A stretch of DNA of 64,000 nt. Source: Candidatus Aalborgicola bjergmarkensis. Lineage in GTDB: Bacteria > Pseudomonadota > Gammaproteobacteria > Burkholderiales > Burkholderiaceae_C. The position numbers were made by a program, and so were the translations under genes. Shown here piece after piece: positions 8,385 through 16,983 of this stretch. Position 1 is the first letter of the stretch. Each line of letters begins with the position of its first letter. The stretch is taken from the NCBI GenBank assembly GCA_016708725.1, contig JADJFE010000030.1, positions 124,001-188,000 on the forward strand, in the 5' to 3' direction. Below the pieces are notes generated by a model. It saw only the letters and a list, made by a program, of their open reading frames with translations, did not search any database and had not been told where the DNA came from.

Positions 8385-8603
8385 ATGGCTACCAATCTTG
8401 CGCTGGATGACGAATTGATCGAGCAAGCCCGGCAATTGGGTGGTTTGCGCACCAAGCGGGATGTCGTGACGCAAGCGCTGATGGAGTATGTGCAGCGGCG
8501 CAAACAGGCGCAATTACTGAACCTCTTTGGAACCATTGAGCTCGATGATGGATTTGATCCCCAAGTCCAGCGTCGCGTCGAGCGCTCGGCATCCGGCACA
8601 TGA
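8385..8603 (+). CDS. vapB: VapB-family antitoxin
   Basis: The product is 72 residues, MATNLALDDELIEQARQLGG..., with the N-terminal strand plus two helices expected of a ribbon-helix-helix DNA-binding domain. A C-terminal arm (LFGTIELDDGFDPQVQRRVE) is of the kind that wraps the VapC toxin. It matches the 'VapB antitoxin of type II TA system' family in both length and sequence. The ATG at 8385 is preceded by GTAGGAA. Its stop overlaps the toxin start in an ATGA junction (8600-8603), so toxin synthesis is translationally coupled. A palindrome at 8344-8358 is the likely autoregulatory site. The pair sits intact between two decayed ATPase genes, suggesting it is the part of this patch kept by selection or addiction. 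Confidence 0.85.
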   Translation: MATNLALDDELIEQARQLGGLRTKRDVVTQALMEYVQRRKQAQLLNLFGTIELDDGFDPQVQRRVERSASGT

Positions 8604-9016
8604 AGGTTCTTGTCGATACATCGGTTTTGTCGTTGGCGTTGCGCAGACCCGTAGGGGTCGCGCATGGCGATCCTCAAAAAAAGGTGGTCAGTGCGTTAAG
8701 TGATCTGGTGCAGGATGGTCGTGTTGTCCTGCTGGGCGCCATTCGCCAGGAGTTGCTCAGCGGGATCAAATTGCAGGAGCAGTTTGACGCACTGCAAAGC
8801 GCGCTGGCCGCTTTTGATGATGTTCCCCTTGTTATGCAGGACTATGCGCGTGCAGCGCAATTCTTCAACCTTTGCCGCGCCAACGGCGTGCAGGGATCCA
8901 ATACCGACTTTCTGATCTGTGCCGCCGCCGCCAACCACGATTTGCCCATATTCACCCTGGACCAGGATTTTGAAAACTACAAGAAGTGGTTGCCAATCCG
9001 TCTTTTTCCGGTTTGA
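8600..9016 (+). CDS. vapC: VapC-family PIN-domain ribonuclease toxin
   Basis: The product is 138 residues and is a PIN domain with the four expected acidic positions: Asp in MKVLVDTSV, Glu in IRQELLSG, Asp in GSNTDFLICAAA and Asp in FTLDQDF. VapC toxins are Mg-dependent endoribonucleases that cleave tRNA or rRNA and are neutralised by VapB. Length and motif order are normal. A slightly unusual loop (RRPVGVAHGDPQKK) follows strand 1. The 3' end overlaps 40 bases of the antisense ATPase copy B frame, because that gene reads on past its break into this one. The toxin appears intact. Target RNA cannot be told from sequence. Confidence 0.85.
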   Translation: MKVLVDTSVLSLALRRPVGVAHGDPQKKVVSALSDLVQDGRVVLLGAIRQELLSGIKLQEQFDALQSALAAFDDVPLVMQDYARAAQFFNLCRANGVQGSNTDFLICAAAANHDLPIFTLDQDFENYKKWLPIRLFPV

Positions 9017-10344
9017 CGGGTTCGCGGGCAAAAAAGGCGGCAGCGCTTGTAGAAGATGCTGGCGTAGTAGCCCTCGTACTGTGCAACGGGAGAGTTGGTT
9101 TGCCACTGGTGGGGGATGCTGGCATAGAAAGCGTGAAACAGCGCTTGCAGACCGGGAAAATCGCCATCCAGCAGCAGGTCATATAGCCGGGCGATGTGTG
9201 GCCCCGGAATCGCCGGATTACCGCTGAAGCTTTGCAATAACACTTCGTTGAGGCTGGATTGCACTTCCAGATTGGGGTACTTGAGCGTGAATTGCAGCCT
9301 CCCCGGCAGGCGCCGCACCTTGTCCACCGTGAGGTAGCCGGTTTGAAACAGCAAGGCTTCGAGCGGGATATTGCCGACATCGAAAGTGGACAACAGCGTC
9401 TCGGGTGCATTGATGCGGCCCAGATCGGGCGTGAACTGCTGGCGCTCCAGCAGAAGTTTGACCAGGAAGGTTGGTGTGCCGGTTTCAAACCAGTAGGGCC
9501 GGAACTCGCGGTTGCGAAACAGCAGGAGCACATCAAACGGGTTGTAAACGCCTTCACCCAGCCAGTTGTAGCCGTTGTACCAGCGGCGTATCTCCTCACG
9601 GTCGAGTCCCGGCAATTCGGGTGCAAACACCGTATCCACATCCGCATCGGTATAGCCGCAGATACTGCCGTAATTCTGGTCAATCGTGATGTCGGTCAGA
9701 TTATTCAGCCCCGAAAACATGACCATGCTGAATTTGGACACACCCGTCAAAAACGCAAAGTGCACATGCGCGTCGCTGTCCTTGATGACGCTGTAGAGGT
9801 CCTTGAGCGTTTCGCGTATCTGTAGGGCCAGGGCGGTGTCGGTGATGCAGTCCAGAATTGGCTTATCGTATTCATCCACCAGTACCACCACGCGCTGGCC
9901 GCTGCGCAGGGCTACGCGCAGGATCAGCTCCTTGAAACGGCTGCCGATGTCCGGGAACTCGGCCGCAAGCCCAAACTGCCGCTCCAGTGCGTGCAACTGC
10001 TGATGCAGGCTTTGCTGGAGGTTCTCCAACGACCGTACCACCCCCGCGCCAAAGCTGATGCGCATCACCGGATATTTCTTACTCCAATCCCAGCGCGTCT
10101 CGGCTGCCAGCCCGGTAAACAGCGCCCGGTTGCCCTCGAACAGTTCCTTGAGCGTATCCAGAAACAGGCTTTTGCCAAAACGCCGGGGGCGTGAGAGAAA
10201 GTATTGCGAGCCACCTTCGATCAGATCGACGGCCATGCCGGTCTTGTCCACATAATAAAAATCAGCCTCACGAATCTTGGCAAAGGTCTGAATGCCAATC
10301 GGCAGTTTTTTGCGTGGCAGGGCAGGGGAGGTGGGCGTGGGCAT
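8977..10344 (-). CDS. AAA-ATPase-like protein (DUF1703 type), C-terminally truncated copy B
   Basis: The frame gives 455 residues. From ATG 10344 it reads MPTPTSPALPRKKLPIGIQT, then YYVDKTG, SRPRRFGKSLFLDTLKELFEG (nucleotide-binding region), VVVLVDEYDKPILDCI, FLTGVSKFSMVMFSGLNNLTDIT, and a helical part up to QYEGYYASIFY. That last string normally opens the PD-(D/E)XK nuclease domain (PF08011 type), which supplies another ~100 residues. Here the sequence switches to unrelated residues (KRCRLFCPRTRQ...) and ends over the 3' end of vapC. So the ATPase half is complete and the nuclease is missing. The family is widespread in Bacteroidetes and some proteobacteria, and its role is not settled. Probably a decaying gene. 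Confidence 0.7.
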   Translation of the reverse strand: MPTPTSPALPRKKLPIGIQTFAKIREADFYYVDKTGMAVDLIEGGSQYFLSRPRRFGKSLFLDTLKELFEGNRALFTGLAAETRWDWSKKYPVMRISFGAGVVRSLENLQQSLHQQLHALERQFGLAAEFPDIGSRFKELILRVALRSGQRVVVLVDEYDKPILDCITDTALALQIRETLKDLYSVIKDSDAHVHFAFLTGVSKFSMVMFSGLNNLTDITIDQNYGSICGYTDADVDTVFAPELPGLDREEIRRWYNGYNWLGEGVYNPFDVLLLFRNREFRPYWFETGTPTFLVKLLLERQQFTPDLGRINAPETLLSTFDVGNIPLEALLFQTGYLTVDKVRRLPGRLQFTLKYPNLEVQSSLNEVLLQSFSGNPAIPGPHIARLYDLLLDGDFPGLQALFHAFYASIPHQWQTNSPVAQYEGYYASIFYKRCRLFCPRTRQTGKRRIGNHFL

Positions 10345-10643
10345 CATGCAAATGATTGTAGGGCGCACGTACAGCAACCCGTTTGCGCATTTGTGCATCC
10401 GGGATGGAGCCGGATCAAAAAAATACGCCAGTGCCAGCCAATATCCATTTGGAGTACGTTACATTGGCCCACCACGCCAAGCACCCTCGCCCCCGCTGCT
10501 CAGCGATTCTTAAGGCCGTGACCCCGCCTTCTTACCCCCACCATTGGGTGGTTGGTACGTCCTGCTGCAGAAAACTTCCAGAGCCTCTGAAATCCCCTTC
10601 ACGGCTCAAGTGCAGTATTCACACAAAAACCAACGGGAAAAAC
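10345..10643. other. Spacer between ATPase copy B and secreted multidomain gene
   Basis: The first 30 bases (ATGCAAATGATTGTAGGGCG and on) are shared with the region upstream of ATPase copy A at about 8306-8325, showing that the duplicated unit included its leader. The rest holds no recognisable gene, RNA or terminator. The plus-strand frame extending upstream of 10644 lacks any family signal and is taken as untranslated. Confidence 0.5.
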
Positions 10644-13600
10644 ATGAAAAATTTCACTCGCATCCTTTTGCAGTTGTTACTGCTGGTCATGTCGCTAGTC
10701 GCGATGAATAGCGCACAAGCAGCTTTTACCATCAATAACGACGGCACCGTCACTGACCCCAAAACGGGCCTCACCTGGATGCGCTGCGCCATGGGCGAAC
10801 TCTGGAATGGTCAGACTTGCACCGGCAAACGCAGTACCTATACCTTCGATAAGGCCAACGCGCTGACCGGCACGGTGAACTTTGCAGGCAAAAGCGACTG
10901 GCGCGTGCCCAATATTCGTGAGTTGCAAACCATTGTGGATCGCTCGGTTTACAACCCAGCCTTTGACAGTACTACGTTTCCCTATCCGACGAGTGGGTTC
11001 TATTTTCCTTCGGACTTTTGGTCAAGTTCTCCCTATACCGGCAGTTCGAGCTACGCGTGGAACGTCGATTTCTACCATGGCAAAGTCAACTACAAAGGCG
11101 TTCGGAGCAATAGCTACGCAGTTTGGCTTGTTCGCGGCGGGCAGTCTTTTGGTCCTTTGTTGGGCATCACGCGCCCAACGAACGACTACGTAGACAACGG
11201 AAATGGCACGGTCACGCATACGCCGACCAATCTGACATGGAAGCGTTGCGCGCAAGGTCAAACCTGGACCGGAAGCACCTGTAGCGGCACTGCCAGCACC
11301 TTCACCTTTGATCAAGCGAATGCTCTCACTGGCACGACAACGTTTGCGGGTCAGAGCGACTGGCGCGTTCCTACGGAAGATGAACTGGTGAGCCTGGTGG
11401 ACTACAGCATCGCTGATCCCGGACCGACGATAAACGGAAGCGTTTTCCCGACAATACCCAATTCGTATTTTTGGTCGAGTTCGCCTGATGCCGCCAGTTC
11501 GCTTTATGCATGGTCCGTCGATTTCAGCTTTAGCATCTTAAACGATAACAACGCCGTCTTTAACTACCTGTCCCTCAAAAGCGCAGTCCGGCTCGTGCGT
11601 GGCGGACAGTCTTCAGGCAACATCCCTGTGTGTACCTTGAGCGCCAACCCTGCAAGCGTCGCTGCGGGTAATACTTCCACCTTGACAGCCAATTGCAGCC
11701 CGGCGGCAAGCAGCTACACCTGGACGGGCGGCACCTGTGCGGGTATCACGGGGGGTACATGCACAATAGCGCCAACGACGACGACCAGCTACACGGTAAT
11801 AGGAACCAACGCAGGCGGAACCGGAACGGCGGCTATCGCGACAGTAACAGTGAACACATGCACGTATGGGCTGGGCACCAGCAGTTCGTCTGTTGCTGCT
11901 ATTGCCAGCACTGGCAGCATCAGCGTGTCAACTTCTTGCGCGTGGACTGCTGTCAGTAATACAAGCTGGCTCACCATCACCTCCAGCACTTCTGGCAGCG
12001 GGAATGGCAGCGTAGTCTACACGGTGGCGGAAAATACCAGTATTAGCGCGCGTACCGGCACCCTGACCATTTCAGGACAGACTTTCACTGTGACGCAGGC
12101 TGGCTCTACCGGTTCAGTGCCCGTTTGTACTTTGAGCGCCAATCCTCCCGGTATCACTGTCGGCGGCAGCTCAACCCTCACCGCCACTTGCAACCCAGCA
12201 GCGACCAGCTATCTCTGGGCGGGAGGCACCTGCGCAGGAACCTCTGCGGCCACCTGCACGGTGACACCCACGAGCACGATAACCTACAGCGTGGCTGGCA
12301 TTAATGGAAGTGGAGTCGGGACTGCGGCCAGCACGACTGTTACAGCGAATACCTGCAGCTACTTTTTGACTAGCGATGGCACAGCTGTGAATGCCGCTGC
12401 TAGCACTGGCAGTGTGTTTGTGGTTGTGCCATCTTCTTGCGCATGGACTGCCACGAGCAATGCAAGCTGGCTCACCATAACCTCTGCCGCTTCTGGCAAA
12501 GGTAACAGTACTGTGACCTATGCTGTTGCGGCAAACACCGGTACCACCACACGCACCGGAACACTGACTATTGGCGATAAGACCTATACCGTGACGCAAG
12601 CTGCTGGCTCGACAGTTACTGCTCCGGTCTGCACCATGAGCGCCAACCCGGCCTCGATCACTGCGGGCGGCAGTTCCACCCTCGCCGTCACATGCACCCC
12701 GGCTGCGACCAGCTACATCTGGACGGGGGGAGGCTGTGCTGGCACTTCGGGTGCAAGCTGCACGGTCAGACCCACGGCGACAACGACTTACAGCGTGCAA
12801 GGCAGCAATGCGGGTGGCACCAATCAGGCGGCTGGTGCGACCGTCACAGTCACGGCCAACACTGCGTCCTACACCGTGCCCGGCACCTTGGGTAACGATG
12901 TATTCGTGCTCACGGCTGGGAACAACTACTACGGTGGTGCTGGCAATGACACTTTCATCATCAGCCCCAACACCTTGCTCGGTGGCGTGACGGCCAAGAT
13001 CGTCGATAGTGAAGGTGATAACCTCATCCAGTTGGTCGATGGTATGACCGTAACAGCCAGCAGCTTCTACTCCGATGCCGCGCAGCTCACGCTTTCCAAC
13101 GGTGCCAAGGTGCAGATATTGGGGGCTTCCAAGTTCAAGTTCCAGCTGGGTGCCAACGTGCTGGCGGGCGATACGGCAGCGGTTTTGACCTACAGCCAGT
13201 TTGTCTCCAGCCTGGGTGCATCCTTGAGCGGAACACTTCCAGCATCGGGTACAGCGGGCTATGTTGTTCCCACGGGCTTTACGCAGGCAGCCGCGCCGGT
13301 GCCGAGTGTTGCAGGTAGTTCTTACACCGTGCCTGGCACCATTGGCGACGACGTGTTGGCACCTTCAGGTGGTAACAACTACCTTGGCGGTGGTGGTGGC
13401 GATACCTACATCATCAGCCCCTACACCCTAAGCGGCGCGGTAACGGCCAAGATCATTGACACCGAAGGCGGCAACGTGATCCAACTGGTCGGGGGAGTGA
13501 CGATTGCATCGAGCAGTTTCTACAGCAACGCGGTGCAGTTTATGCTCTCCAACGGCGCTTTGGTGCAGATTCTGGGCGCCTCTGGCTTTAGCTACCAGTT

Positions 13601-13730
13601 GGGTGCCAATGCTCCGGCGGGGGTGACGGCTACCAGCCTGACGTATGCGCAGTTTGCCGCTGCTTTAGGTGCCAGTGTTCCGACGGGTGCGTCTGCGGTG
13701 AGTGGCAGTGCTAACTTTGTGGTGCCTTGA
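10644..13730 (+). CDS. Secreted multidomain protein: 2 x DUF1566, Ig-like/BACON repeats, RTX-like C-terminal modules
   Basis: The product is 1028 residues. The start at 10644 is chosen because MKNFTRILLQLLLLVMSLVA...SAQA|AF is a clear Sec signal peptide; the frame extending further upstream has no support. Two DUF1566 (Lcl C-terminal type) domains follow at about 28-165 and 185-325, each with DWRVP and FWSSSP and ending VRLVRGGQS-like. Then come Ig-like modules at about 330-400, 491-565 and 660-735 (VCTLSANP...TSYTWTGG), alternating with BACON-like modules at 404-487 and 570-655 (SCAWTA.SN.SWLTI, ending FTVTQA). Two C-terminal modules at about 740-885 and 891-1028 share YTVPGT.G.DV, one RTX-type nonapeptide each (GGAGNDTFI, GGGGGDTYI) and VQILGAS. 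Export to the periplasm or outside is likely. Binding or adhesion is inferred. The promoter and ribosome site are weak. Confidence 0.8.
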   Translation: MKNFTRILLQLLLLVMSLVAMNSAQAAFTINNDGTVTDPKTGLTWMRCAMGELWNGQTCTGKRSTYTFDKANALTGTVNFAGKSDWRVPNIRELQTIVDRSVYNPAFDSTTFPYPTSGFYFPSDFWSSSPYTGSSSYAWNVDFYHGKVNYKGVRSNSYAVWLVRGGQSFGPLLGITRPTNDYVDNGNGTVTHTPTNLTWKRCAQGQTWTGSTCSGTASTFTFDQANALTGTTTFAGQSDWRVPTEDELVSLVDYSIADPGPTINGSVFPTIPNSYFWSSSPDAASSLYAWSVDFSFSILNDNNAVFNYLSLKSAVRLVRGGQSSGNIPVCTLSANPASVAAGNTSTLTANCSPAASSYTWTGGTCAGITGGTCTIAPTTTTSYTVIGTNAGGTGTAAIATVTVNTCTYGLGTSSSSVAAIASTGSISVSTSCAWTAVSNTSWLTITSSTSGSGNGSVVYTVAENTSISARTGTLTISGQTFTVTQAGSTGSVPVCTLSANPPGITVGGSSTLTATCNPAATSYLWAGGTCAGTSAATCTVTPTSTITYSVAGINGSGVGTAASTTVTANTCSYFLTSDGTAVNAAASTGSVFVVVPSSCAWTATSNASWLTITSAASGKGNSTVTYAVAANTGTTTRTGTLTIGDKTYTVTQAAGSTVTAPVCTMSANPASITAGGSSTLAVTCTPAATSYIWTGGGCAGTSGASCTVRPTATTTYSVQGSNAGGTNQAAGATVTVTANTASYTVPGTLGNDVFVLTAGNNYYGGAGNDTFIISPNTLLGGVTAKIVDSEGDNLIQLVDGMTVTASSFYSDAAQLTLSNGAKVQILGASKFKFQLGANVLAGDTAAVLTYSQFVSSLGASLSGTLPASGTAGYVVPTGFTQAAAPVPSVAGSSYTVPGTIGDDVLAPSGGNNYLGGGGGDTYIISPYTLSGAVTAKIIDTEGGNVIQLVGGVTIASSSFYSNAVQFMLSNGALVQILGASGFSYQLGANAPAGVTATSLTYAQFAAALGASVPTGASAVSGSANFVVP

Positions 13731-13737
13731 GTATTCC

Positions 13738-13803
13738 TTTGTGGGAGCGCCGGGAGGCGCGATTGCAGCGCTCGAAGCATTCGCGCCTTGTCGTCGCTCC
13801 TAC
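13738..13803 (+). repeat. REP-like inverted repeat downstream of the secreted-protein gene
   Basis: GTGGGAGCGCCGGGAGGCGC ... GCGCCTTGTCGTCGCTCCTA is an imperfect palindrome of the type found as extragenic repeats in proteobacteria. A half-copy lies at 14353-14374. It could also act as the transcription end for the gene before it. Confidence 0.55.
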
Positions 13804-13860
13804 AGGAATCACATCCAGCATGACAATACCTTGCCTGTCTCGCATTCAGTGAGAAACCGA

Positions 13861-14274
13861 CTATTCCATGCTCAAAACAAGACGCCTGCCAAGCACTCGG
13901 GCTGCGCGGTCAAGTTGTTTAAGGCTGGGCCAGTGGTTAGGGTCTTCCAGTCTGCGGGCGGCAGCCCAAGAGGTATCGAGACCGCGCGCCAGATCGGCGA
14001 TGCTGCGCTCGCCACGGGATTGACGCAGCAACAAAGCCGATTGCACCGTCACGCTTGGTAGTGCTACTGGGCGGCCCTCGGCTGGGGACGGCTGCGGGAT
14101 GGCCTGCCCGTGATCGATACGACACGCAATGACCCCGGACAACACCTCAGCGGCGTTGAAAGCAGCCTCCTCCAGCGTTTCACCTTCGGTAAAACCCTCT
14201 TCAAAATCAACAAATTGCACCAAAAAGCCGCTTGGCTCCTGCGGTATGGCGGTGTAAGGGTAAGACAGGTTCAT
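13861..14274 (-). CDS. hicB: HicB-family antitoxin-like protein, no HicA partner seen
   Basis: The product is 137 residues. Residues 1-60 (MNLSYPYTAIPQEPSGFLVQ, then FVDFEEGFTEGETLEEAAFNA) form the degraded RNase H-like fold typical of HicB, with the E-G-F-T-x-G-x-(S/T) motif. The C-terminal part (ALLLRQSRGERSIADLARGL...) looks like a helix-turn-helix DNA-binding domain. HicB normally binds and silences the small RNase toxin HicA, encoded next to it. The 260 bases upstream and the region downstream contain no recognisable HicA, so this may be an orphan antitoxin or a transcription regulator. The gene is flanked on both sides by REP-like sequence, which fits acquisition or loss of a partner by recombination. 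Confidence 0.75.
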   Translation of the reverse strand: MNLSYPYTAIPQEPSGFLVQFVDFEEGFTEGETLEEAAFNAAEVLSGVIACRIDHGQAIPQPSPAEGRPVALPSVTVQSALLLRQSRGERSIADLARGLDTSWAAARRLEDPNHWPSLKQLDRAARVLGRRLVLSME

Positions 14275-14352
14275 GGGTGCAATTGTAGATCAAAAAAGAT
14301 TTATTTGTCGCCCCGCTCGCACCATGCCATACTTGCGCCAAGCCACGAATTC

Positions 14353-14435
14353 GCGCCTCCCGGCGCTACAGGGTAGTATGCAATATACAAGCAATATACG
14401 CTGTAGGTCTTATGGAACGTGCGGGTAAAGCTCTT
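14353..14435. repeat. Half REP-like element followed by a dispersed repeat copy
   Basis: TTCGCGCCTCCCGGCGCTAC at about 14353-14372 matches one arm of the palindrome at 13738-13803. At 14409-14435, read on the minus strand, AGCTTTACCCGCACGTTCCA nearly matches AGCTTATCCCGCACGTTCCA at 55463 and is a member of a short dispersed family seen at several places in this window. No gene is supported in 14275-14534. Confidence 0.5.
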
Positions 14436-14534
14436 AAAAAGAGAGTGTTTCGACTTCAAAGCCAACCACATTGCGGCTGGTCTTGTTGAACTCCGTGCCG
14501 ATTGGGTGCATGCGTCTGGGTACACTAGCGGTCC

Positions 14535-16961
14535 ATGAAACTAGCCATCCTGAACCTCTCCATCCGTGCGCGCTTGCTGTTGCTGGTTCTGGTGTGTTTG
14601 CTACCCTTTGGTGCGGTTTTTATCCATGCAACGGTTGGTGTGCACCAGATAGGCAAAAGTAGTTTGTTATTGGGTGCGGCATTGGTCACTTTGGCTCTGG
14701 GTTTTGCGTGGTGGCTTGGCGCATCCATCATCAGACCCGTGCACGCCCTGACCAGGGCTGCCGAAAGGGTGGCTACAGGGGACGCAAGCGCGCGGGCGCG
14801 GCCAAGCGGGCCGCCGGAGATCAAGAGCGTGGCGCGTCAGTTCAACCGCATGCTCGACGCCAACGTGAGCGCACAGCAGGAACACCACCAGGCCTTGCTT
14901 GACTTGCAGGAAAGTCAGCATCGCTACCAGAGTCTGATTGACTCCTCCCCGATTGGGATTGGTGTGCACCGTGGCGGGAAAATTGTTTACGTGAACCCGG
15001 CAGCAGTCGAGTTGCTGGGGGCAACTTTTGCCAGTGAGTTGCTGGGGCGACAGATTCTGGATCTGGTGCATCCCGATTACCGTGCCGTTGTGCTGGAGCG
15101 GGTTCAGCGGGGGATGGCGCTGGGCGTGTCCTCGCCTTTGCTGGAGGAGAAATTTATTCGCATGGATGGCGCGGTCATTGATGTGGAAGTGCAAAGCACT
15201 CCCATCATGTATGAGGGCGCACATGCTGTACGGGTTGGGTTCAGGGATGTCAGCGCCCGCAAGGCCGCCGAGCGGGAAACCCAACTGGCCGCCAGCGTCT
15301 TCACCCACGCCCGCGAGGCCATCATGATTACCGATCCGGATGGCACTATCGTCAAGGTCAACCAGGCATTCACACGCATTACCGGCTATGAAGCCGGCGA
15401 AGTGCTGGGCAAAAATCCGCGCATACTCAAATCGGGCCGACATCCTGTCGGGTTTTATTCCGAGATGCGCAAGTGCCTGGCTGAACGAGGGCATTGGAGT
15501 GGCGAGTTCTGGAATCGCCGCAAGGATGGTGCGTTATTTGCGGGATTGCAAACCATCAGCGCCGTGCGCGCGCCCCAGGGCGGAGTTTTGCATTATGTGT
15601 CCTTGTTGACCGACATGACGGCGCTCAAGGCGAACGAGCAAAAACTTGAACATCTGGTCCATTTCGATTTATTGACCAACTTGCCCAATCGTGTGTTGCT
15701 CGCCGACCGCATGCGCCAGGCCATGGCACAAAGCCAGCGCCGGGGACAGTCGCTGGCGGTGGCTTGTCTGGATATTGATGGTTTCAAGGATGTCAATGAC
15801 CGTTATGGTCAGACCGTAGGCGATCAGTTGTTGATGGCGCTTTCTCAGCGCATGAAAACAGCGTTGCGTGCGGGTGACACCCTGGCGCGTATTGGCGGTG
15901 ACGAATTTGTGGCGGTGTTGGTGGACCTGGATGATCCGCAGGACTGCGAGCCGTTTCTTGACCGTTTGCTGCACGCAGCCTCGGATACGATAAAGATTGA
16001 TGACGTGGTGTTGCAGGTGTCGGCCAGTATTGGCGTCACCCTTTATCCCAAGGATGGCGTGGATGCCGACTTGCTCTTGCGCCACGCCGATCAGGCCATG
16101 TACCAGGCCAAGCAGGCTGGCAAGAACCGCTACCACCTGTTTGACGTGGTGCATGCTGATGCCATCGTGATCCAGCGCCGCAACCTGGATGCCATGCAAA
16201 AGGCGCTCGATCAGGAGGAGTTTGTGCTGTATTACCAGCCCAAGGTCAATATGCGCAGCGGCAAGGTGACGGGGGCCGAAGCGCTGATTCGCTGGCAGCA
16301 CCCCCAGCGCGGTTTGTTGCCCCCTGGTGCTTTTTTGCCCTACCTGGAAGACGATCCCTTGAGTGTGGCCGTTGGTGAGTGGGTCATAACGACGGCATTG
16401 GCCCAGATGGAGGTCTGGCGTGCGAGCGGATTCATTATTCCGGTCAGTGTCAACATCGGTGCGCTTCAGTTGCAGCAAGATGAATTTGTGCAGCGTTTGC
16501 GTGATCTGCTTGCGGCTTACCCGCAGATACCTTCCTACACGCTGGAACTGGAGGTGCTGGAGAGCAGCGCCATGGAAGACATGACCAAGGTGTTTCAGAC
16601 CATGCACGCTTGCCGGGACATGGGTGTTTTGTTTGCGCTCGACGATTTTGGTACGGGCTACTCCTCACTGACCTATCTGCGCAGCCTGCCTGCCGACACA
16701 CTCAAGATTGACCAGAGTTTTGTGCGCGACATGTTGACGGACTTTGACGATCTGGCCATCGTTCAGGGGGTTATCGGTCTGGCGGCGGCGTTTCACCGCA
16801 CGGTGATTGCCGAAGGTGTGGAAACGGCCTTGCACGGCCAGAAACTGCTGTCCATCGGCTGCGAACTGGCGCAGGGCTACGGTGTTTCACGCCCCATGCC
16901 CGCCAGCGACTTGCCCGACTGGGCGCGGGCCTGGGAGCAAGAGCCGCGCTGGACGGCGTGA
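14535..16961 (+). CDS. Membrane PAS-PAS-GGDEF-EAL protein (c-di-GMP metabolism)
   Basis: The product is 808 residues. Two membrane segments at about 12-32 and 42-62 are separated by only about ten residues. HAMP-like linker follows at 65-110, PAS at about 128-245, a second PAS at 253-370, GGDEF at about 376-540 and EAL at about 552-800. The cyclase signature is intact (RIGGDEF) and is preceded at the right distance by an RxxD product-inhibition site (RAGD). The phosphodiesterase keeps EAL in AEALIRW, the Asn of SVNIGA, DDFGTGYSS, LKIDQSF and AEGVET. Both activities, making and breaking cyclic di-GMP, are therefore possible. Related proteins carry a large periplasmic sensor between the two membrane helices. 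It is missing here, so the signal is probably sensed by the PAS domains. The gene stands alone. Confidence 0.88.
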   Translation: MKLAILNLSIRARLLLLVLVCLLPFGAVFIHATVGVHQIGKSSLLLGAALVTLALGFAWWLGASIIRPVHALTRAAERVATGDASARARPSGPPEIKSVARQFNRMLDANVSAQQEHHQALLDLQESQHRYQSLIDSSPIGIGVHRGGKIVYVNPAAVELLGATFASELLGRQILDLVHPDYRAVVLERVQRGMALGVSSPLLEEKFIRMDGAVIDVEVQSTPIMYEGAHAVRVGFRDVSARKAAERETQLAASVFTHAREAIMITDPDGTIVKVNQAFTRITGYEAGEVLGKNPRILKSGRHPVGFYSEMRKCLAERGHWSGEFWNRRKDGALFAGLQTISAVRAPQGGVLHYVSLLTDMTALKANEQKLEHLVHFDLLTNLPNRVLLADRMRQAMAQSQRRGQSLAVACLDIDGFKDVNDRYGQTVGDQLLMALSQRMKTALRAGDTLARIGGDEFVAVLVDLDDPQDCEPFLDRLLHAASDTIKIDDVVLQVSASIGVTLYPKDGVDADLLLRHADQAMYQAKQAGKNRYHLFDVVHADAIVIQRRNLDAMQKALDQEEFVLYYQPKVNMRSGKVTGAEALIRWQHPQRGLLPPGAFLPYLEDDPLSVAVGEWVITTALAQMEVWRASGFIIPVSVNIGALQLQQDEFVQRLRDLLAAYPQIPSYTLELEVLESSAMEDMTKVFQTMHACRDMGVLFALDDFGTGYSSLTYLRSLPADTLKIDQSFVRDMLTDFDDLAIVQGVIGLAAAFHRTVIAEGVETALHGQKLLSIGCELAQGYGVSRPMPASDLPDWARAWEQEPRWTA

Positions 16962-16983
16962 GGGTTATCGAAGTATGCTGTAT

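Noticed and set aside
14301..14525. A 74-codon minus-strand frame upstream of hicB that could be HicA.
   Set aside because: It lacks the HicA dsRBD-like fold and the Gly-His-Ser/Thr region, and overlaps REP-like and dispersed repeat sequence.
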